A stretch of DNA of 64,000 bases from Actinoplanes sandaracinus. GTDB lineage: Bacteria > Actinomycetota > Actinomycetes > Mycobacteriales > Micromonosporaceae. The translations under genes and the position numbers were made by a program. Numbering within the stretch: the first letter of the stretch is position 1; the number at the start of each line of letters is the position of its first letter. Below, piece after piece: positions 10,275-19,117 of this stretch. Under the pieces are notes generated by a model, which saw only the letters and a program-made list of their open reading frames with translations, did not search any database and was not told the origin of the DNA. The DNA lies in assembly GCF_030009775.1 (NCBI RefSeq), contig NZ_JASCTH010000017.1:62001-126000 (forward strand), read 5' to 3'.

Positions 10275-12091
10275 GCCACCGGCCGGGCGTGCCGCTGCTT
10301 CCGCTCTCGTTTGCGCCGGTACATGGCGGCGTCGGCCTGACGCATCAGGCCGTCGCCGTCGCCGGGCGCGCCGGCCGCGACGCCCACGCTGGCGCCGACG
10401 GTGAGCACCCCGCCCCCGATCGGCATCGGCTCGGCCACCGCGGAGACGATGCGTTCGGCCAGCCGGCCGGCGGCCGTGGCCCCGGTTCCCGGCAGCAGGA
10501 CGGCGAACTCGTCCCCACCCAGCCGGGCGGCCAGTTCCCCGGTGCCGAGCAGCCCGGTGAGCCGCCGCGCCACCTCCTGCAGCACCAGGTCGCCGGTGTG
10601 GTGCCCGTGCCGGTCGTTGATCTCCTTGAAGCCGTCCAGGTCGAGCAGCAGCATGCTCACCGGCTCGTGCGCCGCCTCCAGCCGCCGCTGCAGCAGCACC
10701 CGGTTGGCGAGCCCGGTCAGCGCGTCGTGGGTGGCCTGGCGCTGCAACTCGTCGTGCAGGGCCCGGGCCTCGGTGGCGTCTCGAGCGTTCAGCACCACGC
10801 CGGCGACGTTCGGGTTGTGCCCCAGGTCGGTGCAGATCACGTCGAGCCACCGGTACGTGCCGTCCGCGTGCGCCCACCGCACCTGGGTGTTGATCCCCGT
10901 GCCGGGGCCGGCGGACAGCCGCTGCGCCAGGTCGGCCACCGTCGCGTGGTCGGCGGGGTGGGTGCGGTCGTAGAGCGAGGTCCCCACCAACTGCTCGTCC
11001 GGCAGCCCGAGCACCCGGAAGGCGGCCGGGCTCGCGTAACTGATGTTTCCCCCGTAGTCGACGACGAGAGTCAGGTCGGAGGTGTTCTGCACCAGCGCCC
11101 GGAACCGTTCCGCCTGCCCGTCCAGTTCGGTGAGCAGCCGTTCGTTGTCCCGCAGCGCCGCGACCTGCCGGCCCAGCACCAGGGCGGTGATCACCACGGC
11201 GCCGATCGCCACGCCCCACACCCGCGGATCGACGCGGCCCTCGTGGAGTGAGTGGACGAGCAGGATCTGGGTGGCGATCACCGCGAGGTAGGGCAGCCGG
11301 CTCGACCGGGTCCCGGCGGTGGTCCGCGCCTCCGCGGCCAGCCGTCCCAGCCGCAGTTGCTGCAGGCGCAGGCCGATCGCGACCAGGGCGCACGGCACCA
11401 GCTGGACGATGATCGTCCCGCCCGGGCCGGGGTCGCCGAGCAGGCCGGTGGTCACCGGGGCGGCGAGCGCCGTACCGACCACGCCCAGGCCCGCCGTGAC
11501 GCCCGCTGAGCGGGTGAACGGGGCGGTGCCGCTCAGGATCAGCTTGAGCAGCCCGAAGGTGATCAACAACATCACGATCGTGGTGGCCGCCGCGCCCCAC
11601 CGGTCGGCGGCCTGCCGCCCGCTCAGGTCGACGGCCAGCACGTAGTACCAGAGGAACACCGCGACGCCGGTGAGCACCGTGGTCGCGTCGAACCAGAGCC
11701 GCAGGCGCTGCCGGCCGGCGCCGCCGAGCGGGTGCCGCAGCATCGCGCCGACCACGATCGTCATGCCGGTCAGGACCAGCACGGTCTGGACCGTGCTGAT
11801 GGTCGTCATCGCGGGATCAGCGAAATGAAGGGCGGTCTGATATCCGTCACCGAGCGCGCAGGCGCCGAAGGCGATCACCACCGCCCGCCAGAACCGCCGG
11901 CCGGCCGCTGTCATCTCGGGATGGGCGGCCATCCGGAAGGCGAAGTACGTGTTGACGACGTCGAGGCCGGTCTGCACCACCCAGGAGTGGGCCCGCTCGT
12001 CGCCTCGGTACAGGAACCACGGCACCATCAGCACCGTGAGAGCCAGGAGGGCCAGCAGGACCGGGTCGAAAATCCCGGGTCGCTTCGGCAT
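10244..12091 (-). CDS. Membrane PAS-GGDEF diguanylate cyclase
   Basis: A 615-residue signalling enzyme making cyclic di-GMP from two GTP. The N-terminal half holds about eight transmembrane helices. A PAS domain follows (ALVQNTSDLTLVVDYGGNISYASPAA onward, given here only by its ends), then a GGDEF domain with DALTGLANR and the intact active-site sequence RLGGDEFAVLL. No EAL domain is present. ATG 12091 has GGGAG with a 5-nt spacer and is preferred over TTG 12109. The acidic DLDGFKEINDRHGH metal-binding segment is intact, so activity is expected. The signal sensed is unknown. Confidence 0.93.
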   Translation of the reverse strand: MPKRPGIFDPVLLALLALTVLMVPWFLYRGDERAHSWVVQTGLDVVNTYFAFRMAAHPEMTAAGRRFWRAVVIAFGACALGDGYQTALHFADPAMTTISTVQTVLVLTGMTIVVGAMLRHPLGGAGRQRLRLWFDATTVLTGVAVFLWYYVLAVDLSGRQAADRWGAAATTIVMLLITFGLLKLILSGTAPFTRSAGVTAGLGVVGTALAAPVTTGLLGDPGPGGTIIVQLVPCALVAIGLRLQQLRLGRLAAEARTTAGTRSSRLPYLAVIATQILLVHSLHEGRVDPRVWGVAIGAVVITALVLGRQVAALRDNERLLTELDGQAERFRALVQNTSDLTLVVDYGGNISYASPAAFRVLGLPDEQLVGTSLYDRTHPADHATVADLAQRLSAGPGTGINTQVRWAHADGTYRWLDVICTDLGHNPNVAGVVLNARDATEARALHDELQRQATHDALTGLANRVLLQRRLEAAHEPVSMLLLDLDGFKEINDRHGHHTGDLVLQEVARRLTGLLGTGELAARLGGDEFAVLLPGTGATAAGRLAERIVSAVAEPMPIGGGVLTVGASVGVAAGAPGDGDGLMRQADAAMYRRKRERKQRHARPVAQGAVQPAGT

Positions 12092-12273
12092 GGTGGCTCC
12101 CGTCGGCAAAGCTCCGGATGGCCTCCGGAGCGATACAGCCCATCGGCCGTCGCCGGACGGACGTGAGTGATCCGTTCCGGTCAGGCGGAGTTCGGCCTGC
12201 CGACCCGGCCTGACCTGCTGTTTAATCGGCGCGTCGAAAAGGACTAAAGATACTATTACGGTACTTTTACGGC

Positions 12274-12603
12274 ATGACGACGACCCGACGCAGCGCGCTG
12301 CTCCGGTCGTTGCCCGTTCTGTTCGCCCTGTTTCTGGCGCTGTTCACCGCTCCGGCCGGTGCGGGCGCCGGCGCGCACCCGGGCGCCTCCGCTGTTCCGG
12401 CCGCCGCGGGCTCCGTGGCCGCCTCGTGCGTGCGGGCGGAGCGCGTGGCGCGTACCGCCGAGGCGTCGCCTGCCGAGACCACCGCCGAGCCGGTCGCGCG
12501 ACCGGCTGCCGCGACCACTCCCACCGCGGGCCGTGCCCGCGCTCTGACCGCCCAGCGCACCGCGGGCGTCGCGGGTTCCCGAGCTCCTCCGTTCGCCGCC
12601 TGA
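12274..12603 (+). CDS. Small exported Ala-rich protein, unknown function
   Basis: A 109-residue protein with an Arg-rich N-terminus, a hydrophobic signal segment (about 12-30) and an Ala/Pro/Thr-rich remainder with a single Cys. I do not recognise it. There is no Shine-Dalgarno before ATG 12274; TACTAT at about 12250 could act as a -10. It may be translated with the next gene. The 104-nt gap contains a perfect 14-bp palindrome (12611-12624, CGGACGGCCGTCCG) able to fold as a hairpin. Confidence 0.5.
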   Translation: MTTTRRSALLRSLPVLFALFLALFTAPAGAGAGAHPGASAVPAAAGSVAASCVRAERVARTAEASPAETTAEPVARPAAATTPTAGRARALTAQRTAGVAGSRAPPFAA

Positions 12604-12707
12604 AACCCCGCGGACGGCCGTCCGGCCGCCCGGGGTGACACGCGCCCTCCCGGTGGCACCGCACGCGGTGCGCCGCCCCGCGAACCCGCCGAGCGAACGG
12701 AACCACC

Positions 12708-13472
12708 ATGAACATCCTCGCCGAGATGCTGCTCAACGAACCCGCTCCGATGGCCATCTGGGCCACCTTGATGCTGCTCACGTTGCCGGCCCTGGTGGTC
12801 CTCGCCAATCCCGACGGGGTGCGCAACCCGCGCCTGGCCCTGACCGAGGCGGCGATCTTCGTGCGCCGCACCGGGGAGCGCCGCGAACAGCGGCGGGCCG
12901 TCCGGGCGGCGGAGGCGGTGCGGGTGGTGCGTTACGCGCAGGAGGTGCGGGTCGCGGCGACCCAGGCCGGTGAGGCGGTGGACCGCTGGCAGGCGCGCTG
13001 GCGGGAGTCCGCCGATCGGGTGGACGCGACGTTGGCGGCGTGGCGCGAGGCCGACGCGCGCTGGGCGCGCAGCCGGGCGGCGGCGGCCTTCGGCGCCCCG
13101 TGGACCCCGCAGAGCCCTTCGGAGTACGCCGCCCGCGAGCGCTACCTGCACGAGCAGGTACGTGCCGCGGCGGCCCGTGGCGATCTTCCGCTCACCGCCG
13201 TGGCGGACGCCCTGGCCGGCCGAGCCGGGTGGGACGCGCGCCTGCACCCGGTGGAGCAGGAGCTGGCCGTGCGGCGAGCCTGCGCGGCCCATCTGGAGCG
13301 GTTGTACCTGGCCGCGGCCGACGCCGAGCGGGCCGCCTGGCACGACACACAACTGGCCCGCCGGAGCCGGGACAGCCTGCGGCGGGAAGCGGCGGCCGCG
13401 GAGTCCTGGGCGGTGCGGCCGGCCGTCGCGCCGGACGGAATGAGCCGGTCGGCCCTCGCGCCGGTCGCTTGA
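12708..13472 (+). CDS. Membrane-anchored coiled-coil protein, unknown function
   Basis: A 254-residue protein. One hydrophobic helix (about 14-36) is followed by a long Arg/Ala/Glu-rich region with heptad-like spacing, probably extended coiled coil or helical bundle, and two Trp-containing stretches. I do not recognise a family. The start at ATG 12708 has only a weak GGAA-type binding site. It may form an operon with the small exported protein upstream. Confidence 0.6.
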   Translation: MNILAEMLLNEPAPMAIWATLMLLTLPALVVLANPDGVRNPRLALTEAAIFVRRTGERREQRRAVRAAEAVRVVRYAQEVRVAATQAGEAVDRWQARWRESADRVDATLAAWREADARWARSRAAAAFGAPWTPQSPSEYAARERYLHEQVRAAAARGDLPLTAVADALAGRAGWDARLHPVEQELAVRRACAAHLERLYLAAADAERAAWHDTQLARRSRDSLRREAAAAESWAVRPAVAPDGMSRSALAPVA

Positions 13473-13640
13473 ATCATCACCCACAGTTCGCCGGAATCGT
13501 CACTCCACGTCGCCTGCGCCGAGCGCAGCGTCAGTGACACTGGCTGGTCTTCATCATGACCGGCCGCCGTTTCGGATCGTCACCGGAAAAGTGCGGAACG
13601 TGAGGCGAAATGGCGCGCCCGCATCGAGGCAGGCGTGATT

Positions 13641-13665
13641 GCCCGGTCGCGCAGAGCGACCGGGC
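13641..13665. terminator. Hairpin in 297-nt intergenic gap
   Basis: Perfect 10-bp arms GCCCGGTCGC / GCGACCGGGC with a 5-nt loop and no U-tract, between the coiled-coil gene and the convergent DUF397 gene. Probably a terminator. I see nothing else in 13473-13769. Confidence 0.5.
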
Positions 13666-13769
13666 AGCGCCCCTGTCACAGCACCCGGAGCCCGGGAGCT
13701 GCGACTTCCCTCAGGATGCACATAGTGAAAAGGCTAGGCCTTCCAGTGGTGCGCACCTATGGGTAGGCT

Positions 13770-13985
13770 TCACGAAACGATGTCGAATTCGCCGTCCTTG
13801 GCGGAGTCCACGAAGGCGGTCCACTCCGCCGACGTGAACATGAGGGCCGGACCAGTTCGGTCCTTGCTGTCACGGACGGCAATTCCCTCGCCGAGCATTG
13901 CGACCTCGACGCAGTTGTTACCACCGCTGCCGTTGCTACGGCTGCCCTTCTTCCAAACGGCACCGTCGAGCTGGTGCGCGAGCAA
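13770..13985 (-). CDS. DUF397 small protein
   Basis: A 71-residue DUF397 protein. The typical core is present: WKKGSRSNGSGGNNCVEVA, then VRDSKD, then FTSAEWTAFVDSAKDGEFD. GGGAGG at 13994-13999 overlaps the GTG at 13994, so the TTG at 13985 with 8-nt spacing is the better start. It lies 41 nt behind the XRE-DUF5753 gene on the same strand. In streptomycetes such pairs (for example Scr1/Scr2) act together, with the DUF397 partner countering or modulating the XRE regulator. Three further DUF397-type residues (Gly-Gly-Asn) are intact. Confidence 0.88.
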   Translation of the reverse strand: MLAHQLDGAVWKKGSRSNGSGGNNCVEVAMLGEGIAVRDSKDRTGPALMFTSAEWTAFVDSAKDGEFDIVS

Positions 13986-14026
13986 CTCAAGCACCTCCCT
14001 TTGGATCTGAGATTTCTTCGGGAGTG

Positions 14027-14875
14027 CTAAGCGACGAGCAGACTCTCGATCATCTTTATGGTCTCGCGATGGTCAAGCGCCTTGGCGCTCAATCGCTCGA
14101 ACTCCTGCCGATACCAGTCAACCATGTCTGGCTGTTCCTCATACAAGTCTCCCGCAAGGCCTTCCATGTAAACAACATCCATATGGGTGGTCTCTCGGAA
14201 CTCCAGAAGTGTCGCCGGACCGCTCAGGAACATGTGTTCACCAGCGTTGAAGGGCAGGATCTGAAGGAAAACATTCGGCAATTTAGCTATATCTATAAGG
14301 TGCCGAAGTTGTTCCGCCATGACCTCTTCTCCACCGATCACACGACGCACCACAGCCTCATCTATGAAGGCCGACATCTCTAATGGGCGCTCACCGGTCA
14401 GCCGCCCCTGACGCATCAGGCGCAGCGCGATCCGCCGGTCGATGTGCTCCTCGGGGTCGAGAGGCCGTCCGCTTCTCATCAGTGACCGCATGTAGGCGGG
14501 CGTCTGCAGCAGGCCGGGCAGGATCACCGGCTCCCAGGCGCGCACCGCCGAGGCCGCGGCCTCCAGGCCGACGAAATTGCCCGGCCGCATGATGTCGCGG
14601 TAGTCCGTCCACCAGGTGCGCTCCCGGGACATCCGGGCGAGTTCCACCATCGCCTCGCGATAGCCCTGGTCGCGCACGTTGTAGAGCGTGAGCAGGTCAC
14701 GGACGTCCCGCGGGGTGACCGCGACCCGGGCGGTCTCGATGCGGGTCACCTTGGCGGAGTGCCACTCGAAATGACGGGACACGTCCTGTTGCGTCAGGCC
14801 GGCGGCTTCCCGGCATCGTTTGAGCTCCGCCCCCAGTCGGCGGCGACGTAGCGTCGGACCCTCGATATCGGACAC
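14027..14875 (-). CDS. XRE-family regulator with DUF5753 domain
   Basis: A 282-residue protein. The N-terminal helix-turn-helix (about 10-70) contains GAELKRCREAAGLTQQDVSRH. The DUF5753 domain (about 95-280) has EPVILPGLLQTPAYMRSLM and LRHLIDIAKLPNVFLQILPF. GTG 14875 is preceded by AGGAG with a 5-nt spacer. It is probably the regulatory partner of the DUF397 protein downstream. The 3' third (about 14030-14350) is visibly richer in A/T than neighbouring genes, which may reflect transfer or rapid divergence. Confidence 0.92.
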   Translation of the reverse strand: MSDIEGPTLRRRRLGAELKRCREAAGLTQQDVSRHFEWHSAKVTRIETARVAVTPRDVRDLLTLYNVRDQGYREAMVELARMSRERTWWTDYRDIMRPGNFVGLEAAASAVRAWEPVILPGLLQTPAYMRSLMRSGRPLDPEEHIDRRIALRLMRQGRLTGERPLEMSAFIDEAVVRRVIGGEEVMAEQLRHLIDIAKLPNVFLQILPFNAGEHMFLSGPATLLEFRETTHMDVVYMEGLAGDLYEEQPDMVDWYRQEFERLSAKALDHRETIKMIESLLVA

Positions 14876-14999
14876 CTGGACTCCTAACGGTCCTGATGAA
14901 GTCGATATTACGACCGCTGCCGCGTGAGCTGAAATCCATCCATGATCGCTATTACTCGAAGATCAATTATTGCCGTCGTTTAGCGGCGAGGCCTGAATG

Positions 15000-15016
15000 A
15001 GAAGTCTAGTACTTCT
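15000..15016. promoter_or_regulatory. Small inverted repeat upstream of GPP34 operon
   Basis: AGAAGT-N5-ACTTCT, 6-bp perfect arms in an A/T-rich 249-nt gap between the divergent XRE gene and the GPP34 operon. A possible operator; the evidence is only the symmetry. Confidence 0.25.
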
Positions 15017-15124
15017 TGTATTGACCTTGGTGTTGGGTACATGATGCTGCGGACATCGAGTTCTGTCTTGTTTCCTACATAGGTTAAAGATCATTGGAAC
15101 TTGCGTCTAAGGGGCGTGGACGGA

Positions 15125-15766
15125 GTGTTGGCTGACCAGTATTACCTGATCGCACACGAGGACCGTACCGGGCGGTCCCGGCTGCATCCTCGTGCGACCG
15201 GCCTGGGGCTGGCTGCCGCATTACTCGCGGAGTTGGTTCTCGAAGGCCGTATCGGCGTCAATGACGGAGACCTACACGTCCTCGACCGACGTCCCACCCG
15301 AGACGCTCTCGATCACGACATCCTCGACCTGCTGACCGCCCAGCCACAGCACCGCGACATCCGCACCTGGCTCGCCTTCCTCGCGCAGGACTCGGCGCTC
15401 CGGGTGGCCGAGCGGTTGATGCGAGTCGGCGCGGTCGAGCTGGTGACCAGGCGGCGCATGCTCGGCAGCACACAGACGCTCTACATGCCCAACACCGCCC
15501 GGCAGCGCAACGCCGCCGCGTGGGCCTCCACCCGAGTCGCGAACATGCTGGTCCGGGGAATGGAACTCAACGTCGTCGACCGGATGCTCGTCGGTCTCGT
15601 GGTGTCGACCGGGCTCACCCGGCACGTCATGTACGGGTTCGAGAACTACCCGCACATCTACCACTCGCTGCCGGGCATGATCGCTTCCCTTCCCAGTGAT
15701 CTCCGCGAAATCGTCGAGAGCACCGAGGCTCTCGTCGGGTCCGCGCTGGCGGTCGGTCGCCGGTGA
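15125..15766 (+). CDS. GPP34 (GOLPH3-like) family protein
   Basis: A 213-residue all-helical GPP34 protein. The N-terminus VLADQYYLIAHEDRTGR and the LHPRATGLGLAAALLAELVLEGRI helix are diagnostic. Eukaryotic relatives bind phosphatidylinositol-4-phosphate; the many actinomycete copies have no assigned function but are likely membrane-associated. GTG 15125, with AAGGGG 10 nt upstream, fits the family N-terminus better than TTG 15101. Its stop overlaps the start of the permease in GTGA, so the two are translationally coupled. Confidence 0.88.
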   Translation: MLADQYYLIAHEDRTGRSRLHPRATGLGLAAALLAELVLEGRIGVNDGDLHVLDRRPTRDALDHDILDLLTAQPQHRDIRTWLAFLAQDSALRVAERLMRVGAVELVTRRRMLGSTQTLYMPNTARQRNAAAWASTRVANMLVRGMELNVVDRMLVGLVVSTGLTRHVMYGFENYPHIYHSLPGMIASLPSDLREIVESTEALVGSALAVGRR

Positions 15767-17394
15767 GCCCGGCCGGACGCCACCAACGTCGCCGCGACAA
15801 TGTCGACCGGTGGGCGGGGACGATGCTGACCGAACTCAGCCGGGAGTCCGCGGCCAACCGCCGCCCCGGCGCGGACATCGTCAGCCAGGCCCTGGCCAGC
15901 AACCGCCTCGGTGTCTCGTCGGTGGTGTTCTTCGCGGTGGCGGGGGCGGCCCCGCTCACCGTGATCATCGGTGCCATCTCGACGGTCTACGCGGTGGTCG
16001 GCAACACCGCCCTGCCACTCGTCTACGTCGTCGTGGCCGCCATCCTGACGATCTTCACGGTCGGGTTCGTGGCGATGAGCCGGCACATCGTCAACTCCGG
16101 AGCCTTCTACTCCTACATCAGCCACGGGCTGGGCCGTGAACTGGGCGTCGCTGCCGCGTTCGTGGCCCTGCCGGCGTACGCGCTCATGCAGATCGGTTTG
16201 TTCGGTCTCTTCGGCGTGGTGTCGTCGAGCATCTTCGCCGCTCTCGGGCTCAGCGTCCCCTGGGTCGCCTGTGCGCTGGTGGCGTGGGCGCTGATCGCGG
16301 TCCTCGGCATGCTCTGGGTGGACCTGAGCGGCAAGGTCCTCGGTGTTCTGCTGGTCGCCGAGATCGCCGTGGTGGTGGTCTACGACCTGGTGATGGTCGC
16401 CAACCCGCGCGAGGGAGTGGTCAGCCTCGCGACCCTCAACCCGGCGCAGCTGCTCACGCCCGAGGTCGTCGCGATGATGGTGCTGGCGATCGGCGGCTTC
16501 GCCGGGTTCGAGGCGACGGTCGTGCTCTCCGAGGAGGCGAAAGACCCGAAACGAACTATCTCGCGGGCCACCCACCTCGCGGTTCTGCTGGCCGGGCTGA
16601 TGTGCGCGCTGTCCGCCTGGGCGATGTCGGTCGCCGCCGGCCCCGGCCAGATCGTGGCCGAGGCGCAACGCGAGGAGACGAACCTGGTCTTCAGCCTGGT
16701 CGGCCCACACGTGCCGAACATCATGATCACTATCGGCTATCTGCTCTTCATGACCAGCATCTTCGCGGCCCTGCTGGCCTTCCACGCCGCGGTCTCGCGG
16801 TACCAGTTCGCCCTCGGCCGCGAGCGGATGCTGCCCAGCCGGTGGGGTTACACCCACCCGCGGACCGGCGCGCCGATCGTCGGCTCGATCACGCAGAGCG
16901 TGCTGTCCCTGGTCGCGATCCTGGCCTACTGGTTCACCGGGGCCGATCCGCTGGTCCAGCTCTTCGGATACCTCACCGTGGTGGGCGGGCTCGGCGTGCT
17001 CATCCTGATGTGGGGCACGTCGGCGTCGGTCATCGCGTTCTTCGTGCAGCATCCGCGCCTGGAGAACATATGGCGCGGCCGGATCGCGCCGATCATCGCG
17101 TTCTTCCTGCTCAGCATCATTCTGTTCGCCACCGTGGTGGGCCTGGGCGACGTCCTGGGGCTGTCTCCCGACTCGATCTTCAACTGGGCGTTCGCGGCCG
17201 GGTACGCCGTACTCGCGCTGCTCGGCGCGGGCTGGGCGGCCATCATCCGCTACACCCGCCCGGACGTGTACGCGGTGATCGGGCGTGGTGTGGAGCGCCG
17301 GACGGTCTTCGAAATCCCGGAGGAGCCCCGGCCGCACTCACACGCGATGGCGTTCCAGAGCCACTATCCGTCAGACAGTAGGGATCTGAGATGA
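15763..17394 (+). CDS. APC-superfamily amino-acid permease
   Basis: A 543-residue secondary transporter with about 12 membrane helices. Helix 1 begins LGVSSVVFFAVAGAAPLTVI, the glycine-containing substrate segment common in APC permeases, and the helix 6 region is IGGFAGFEATVVLSEEAKDPKR. The GTG at 15763 overlaps the preceding stop (GTGA); ATG 15823 is an alternative that would remove a polar N-terminal extension. The 3' end overlaps the GNAT gene in ATGA. The substrate is unknown; amino acid or amine uptake is the family role. Confidence 0.92.
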   Translation: MSPAGRHQRRRDNVDRWAGTMLTELSRESAANRRPGADIVSQALASNRLGVSSVVFFAVAGAAPLTVIIGAISTVYAVVGNTALPLVYVVVAAILTIFTVGFVAMSRHIVNSGAFYSYISHGLGRELGVAAAFVALPAYALMQIGLFGLFGVVSSSIFAALGLSVPWVACALVAWALIAVLGMLWVDLSGKVLGVLLVAEIAVVVVYDLVMVANPREGVVSLATLNPAQLLTPEVVAMMVLAIGGFAGFEATVVLSEEAKDPKRTISRATHLAVLLAGLMCALSAWAMSVAAGPGQIVAEAQREETNLVFSLVGPHVPNIMITIGYLLFMTSIFAALLAFHAAVSRYQFALGRERMLPSRWGYTHPRTGAPIVGSITQSVLSLVAILAYWFTGADPLVQLFGYLTVVGGLGVLILMWGTSASVIAFFVQHPRLENIWRGRIAPIIAFFLLSIILFATVVGLGDVLGLSPDSIFNWAFAAGYAVLALLGAGWAAIIRYTRPDVYAVIGRGVERRTVFEIPEEPRPHSHAMAFQSHYPSDSRDLR

Positions 17395-18005
17395 CGTACG
17401 CCATCCAGGAACTCGTGATCCGGCACGTGTCGCCGTTCGACACCGAGGAGATCACCGACCTCGTGGCCGACGCGATGCGAGACGGGCCGGTCGCCCGCTG
17501 GCTGCACCCGGATGCGACACAGCGCCGGCGGCTGTCACCCGGCTACTTCGAGATCTTCGTGGAGTACGCCCTCCAGTACGGGGAGGTGTACAGCACCGCC
17601 GACGCCGACGACGGCCGGATGTGCGGTGTCGCGCTCTGGTTCCCGCTCACCTCGATGATCCCGCCGCCGGCCGACTACGAGCGCCGCGTCAAGGAGGTCA
17701 CCGACACCGCTTTCGATCGGGTTCAGCAACTCGACGCGGCGCTCGAGGCGGAGCACCCTCTGGAACCCCACCACTACCTGGCCTTCCTGGCGGTCCGGCC
17801 GGGCCGGCAGAACGAGGGCATCGGCAGCGCGCTGCTCGACCGCCATCACTCCCGGTTGGACCGGGCCGGGCTTCCGGCCTATCTGGAGGCGAACGACCCC
17901 CGCAACCGCGATCTCTACCTCCGGCACGGATACCGGGTCCGGTCCGTGATCGAACTACCCGACGGGCCGCCGCTGTGGGCCATGTGGAGGGCGCCTATGG
18001 GCTGA
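17391..18005 (+). CDS. GNAT-family N-acetyltransferase
   Basis: A 204-residue GNAT. The acetyl-CoA loop is VRPGRQNEGIGSALLDRHH, followed by EANDPRNRDLYLRHGYRV typical of motif B. Its start overlaps the permease stop (ATGA), making it the third gene of a coupled GPP34-permease-GNAT operon. One reading is import of an amine or amino acid followed by acetylation, but the substrate is not readable. It converges with the next gene. Confidence 0.88.
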   Translation: MTYAIQELVIRHVSPFDTEEITDLVADAMRDGPVARWLHPDATQRRRLSPGYFEIFVEYALQYGEVYSTADADDGRMCGVALWFPLTSMIPPPADYERRVKEVTDTAFDRVQQLDAALEAEHPLEPHHYLAFLAVRPGRQNEGIGSALLDRHHSRLDRAGLPAYLEANDPRNRDLYLRHGYRVRSVIELPDGPPLWAMWRAPMG

Positions 18006-18012
18006 CCGGCGG

Positions 18013-18567
18013 TCAGGCGGCAGCGGGGAACTCGTAGATCCAGAACGACTGCTGGTCCATCAGCTCGGACCGCATCGCACCTCCGGACAACCGGTGCAGC
18101 ATCAGCCGGACCACCCGGCCGAAATTGCGCTCGTCGTCGTTGTAGCGGCAGTAGTCGATCCCGATCATCCCGTTCCGGTCCGCGGCGGTGCGCTGCATGG
18201 CCTCGACGAGCTCCGCGAAGGCCCGAGTGTCCCGTGCCTCGGTCCCGACAGCGGCGAAGCCGACGTACCAGATGCGCTTCTGGTGATACATCTCCGGCCA
18301 TCGGCGCTCGAAGTACTCCGGCGCGATCAGCGGAACCGCGTAGAGATCGTTGGTGAAGGTGGACAGGCCACAGAGCTTGCCGTCGTCATTGACGCAGAGG
18401 TATTTGTCGACCCTCGGGTCGCGCATGACCTCCTCGAACTCTGACCGATACATCAGGTGACGTTGCACGGCGAGGGAGCGCAGGTCGCGGAACGCGCCTT
18501 CATACAGTTCCCAAGCTGCCTTGTGCATCTCATCGTCGGTGATCTGGTCGATGATCTTGACAAGCAT
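18013..18567 (-). CDS. Hypothetical protein, possible GNAT-like fold
   Basis: A 184-residue soluble protein with sequence not clearly assignable. The order of features (RSEFEEVMRDPRVDKYLCVNDD, then GLSTFTNDL, then WYVGFAAV and a C-terminal helix) is reminiscent of a degenerate acetyltransferase, but the acetyl-CoA loop R/QxxGxG/A is not evident. ATG 18567 has GGGGAG with a 5-nt spacer and is preferred over TTG 18594. It seems to be a single gene with its own A/T-rich upstream region. Confidence 0.6.
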   Translation of the reverse strand: MLVKIIDQITDDEMHKAAWELYEGAFRDLRSLAVQRHLMYRSEFEEVMRDPRVDKYLCVNDDGKLCGLSTFTNDLYAVPLIAPEYFERRWPEMYHQKRIWYVGFAAVGTEARDTRAFAELVEAMQRTAADRNGMIGIDYCRYNDDERNFGRVVRLMLHRLSGGAMRSELMDQQSFWIYEFPAAA

Positions 18568-19025
18568 GGCTGCTCCCCGCTTCATCGTACTCAAGGCGAT
18601 CGATGATGTTGGCCATTAGAGTACGAAGATTCTTGACGCCGCGACAATATTAAGTCGCGGAAAAAATGTGCCAATCCTGATTGGAGGCTGCCTATCGAAC
18701 CTTCTTGCATGCAACTTGCGAAGTTGCAGGTAGACGGCCGTATCTCACCCGCTCGAACCCTTGCGCAGCTATCTCACGAAGCGTTATGAATCGGTTAACT
18801 TGAAGCGCATGATTCCGTGAGTCATCCTTTTAGTGGAATGCACCGAGTACTAGCCTTCGTGCAGTCGGCGTCGTGCGTTCGCCTTTTTAGGAATTGCCGG
18901 CGGATGCGGATGGGGGTTCACCCTTCGACGACGCGACGGGTGAGCGGTGCGGCTGAGCCGACGGGCCATCCTGGCGAGGAGCGCATCCCCCTCTCGCCCG
19001 GGTGGCCCGCCGTCATGTCCATCGA

Positions 19026-19055
19026 TTGACATAGTTTGACGACTAAACATAGTCT
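19026..19055 (+). promoter_or_regulatory. GH5 promoter with operator in the spacer
   Basis: TTGACA (19026-19031) and TAGTCT (19050-19055) are separated by 18 nt. The spacer holds, on the minus strand, GTTTAGT-cgtc-AAACTA (19032-19048), an imperfect palindrome nearly identical to the one between the GH95 and GH42 genes. A repressor there would block polymerase. The predicted transcription start is near 19062, just before the CebR-type box. Confidence 0.55.
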
Positions 19056-19069
19056 GCCGAGATCAGAGC

Positions 19070-19081
19070 GGGAGCGCTCCC
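19070..19081. promoter_or_regulatory. CebR-type operator upstream of GH5
   Basis: GGGAGCGCTCCC is a perfect palindrome; with flanks it is CGGGAGCGCTCCCA, 13 of 14 matches to the actinomycete CebR box TGGGAGCGCTCCCA. CebR represses cellulase and cellobiose-uptake genes and is released by cello-oligosaccharides. It lies 36 nt before the ATG of a cellulase-type gene. Confidence 0.8.
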
Positions 19082-19117
19082 ACCTCGCTTCCTCCCGCGC
19101 GTCTCGCTAGGAGCGTC

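Larger units (their letters stand above)
18568..19117. other. 550-nt regulatory region before GH5 gene
   Basis: Noncoding and locally A/T-rich. It contains a perfect 8-bp inverted repeat TGCAACTT-GCG-AAGTTGCA at 18710-18728, then the GH5 promoter and two operators at its right end (listed separately). No open frame with a convincing start is seen. Confidence 0.6.

Noticed and set aside
13641..13730. tRNA-like hairpin run
   Set aside because: Only one good stem; no T-loop or anticodon arm could be placed.
15658..17337. 559-residue minus-strand open frame over the permease
   Set aside because: Antisense to a clearly coding 12-helix permease; Asp/Arg/His-rich sequence without motifs.
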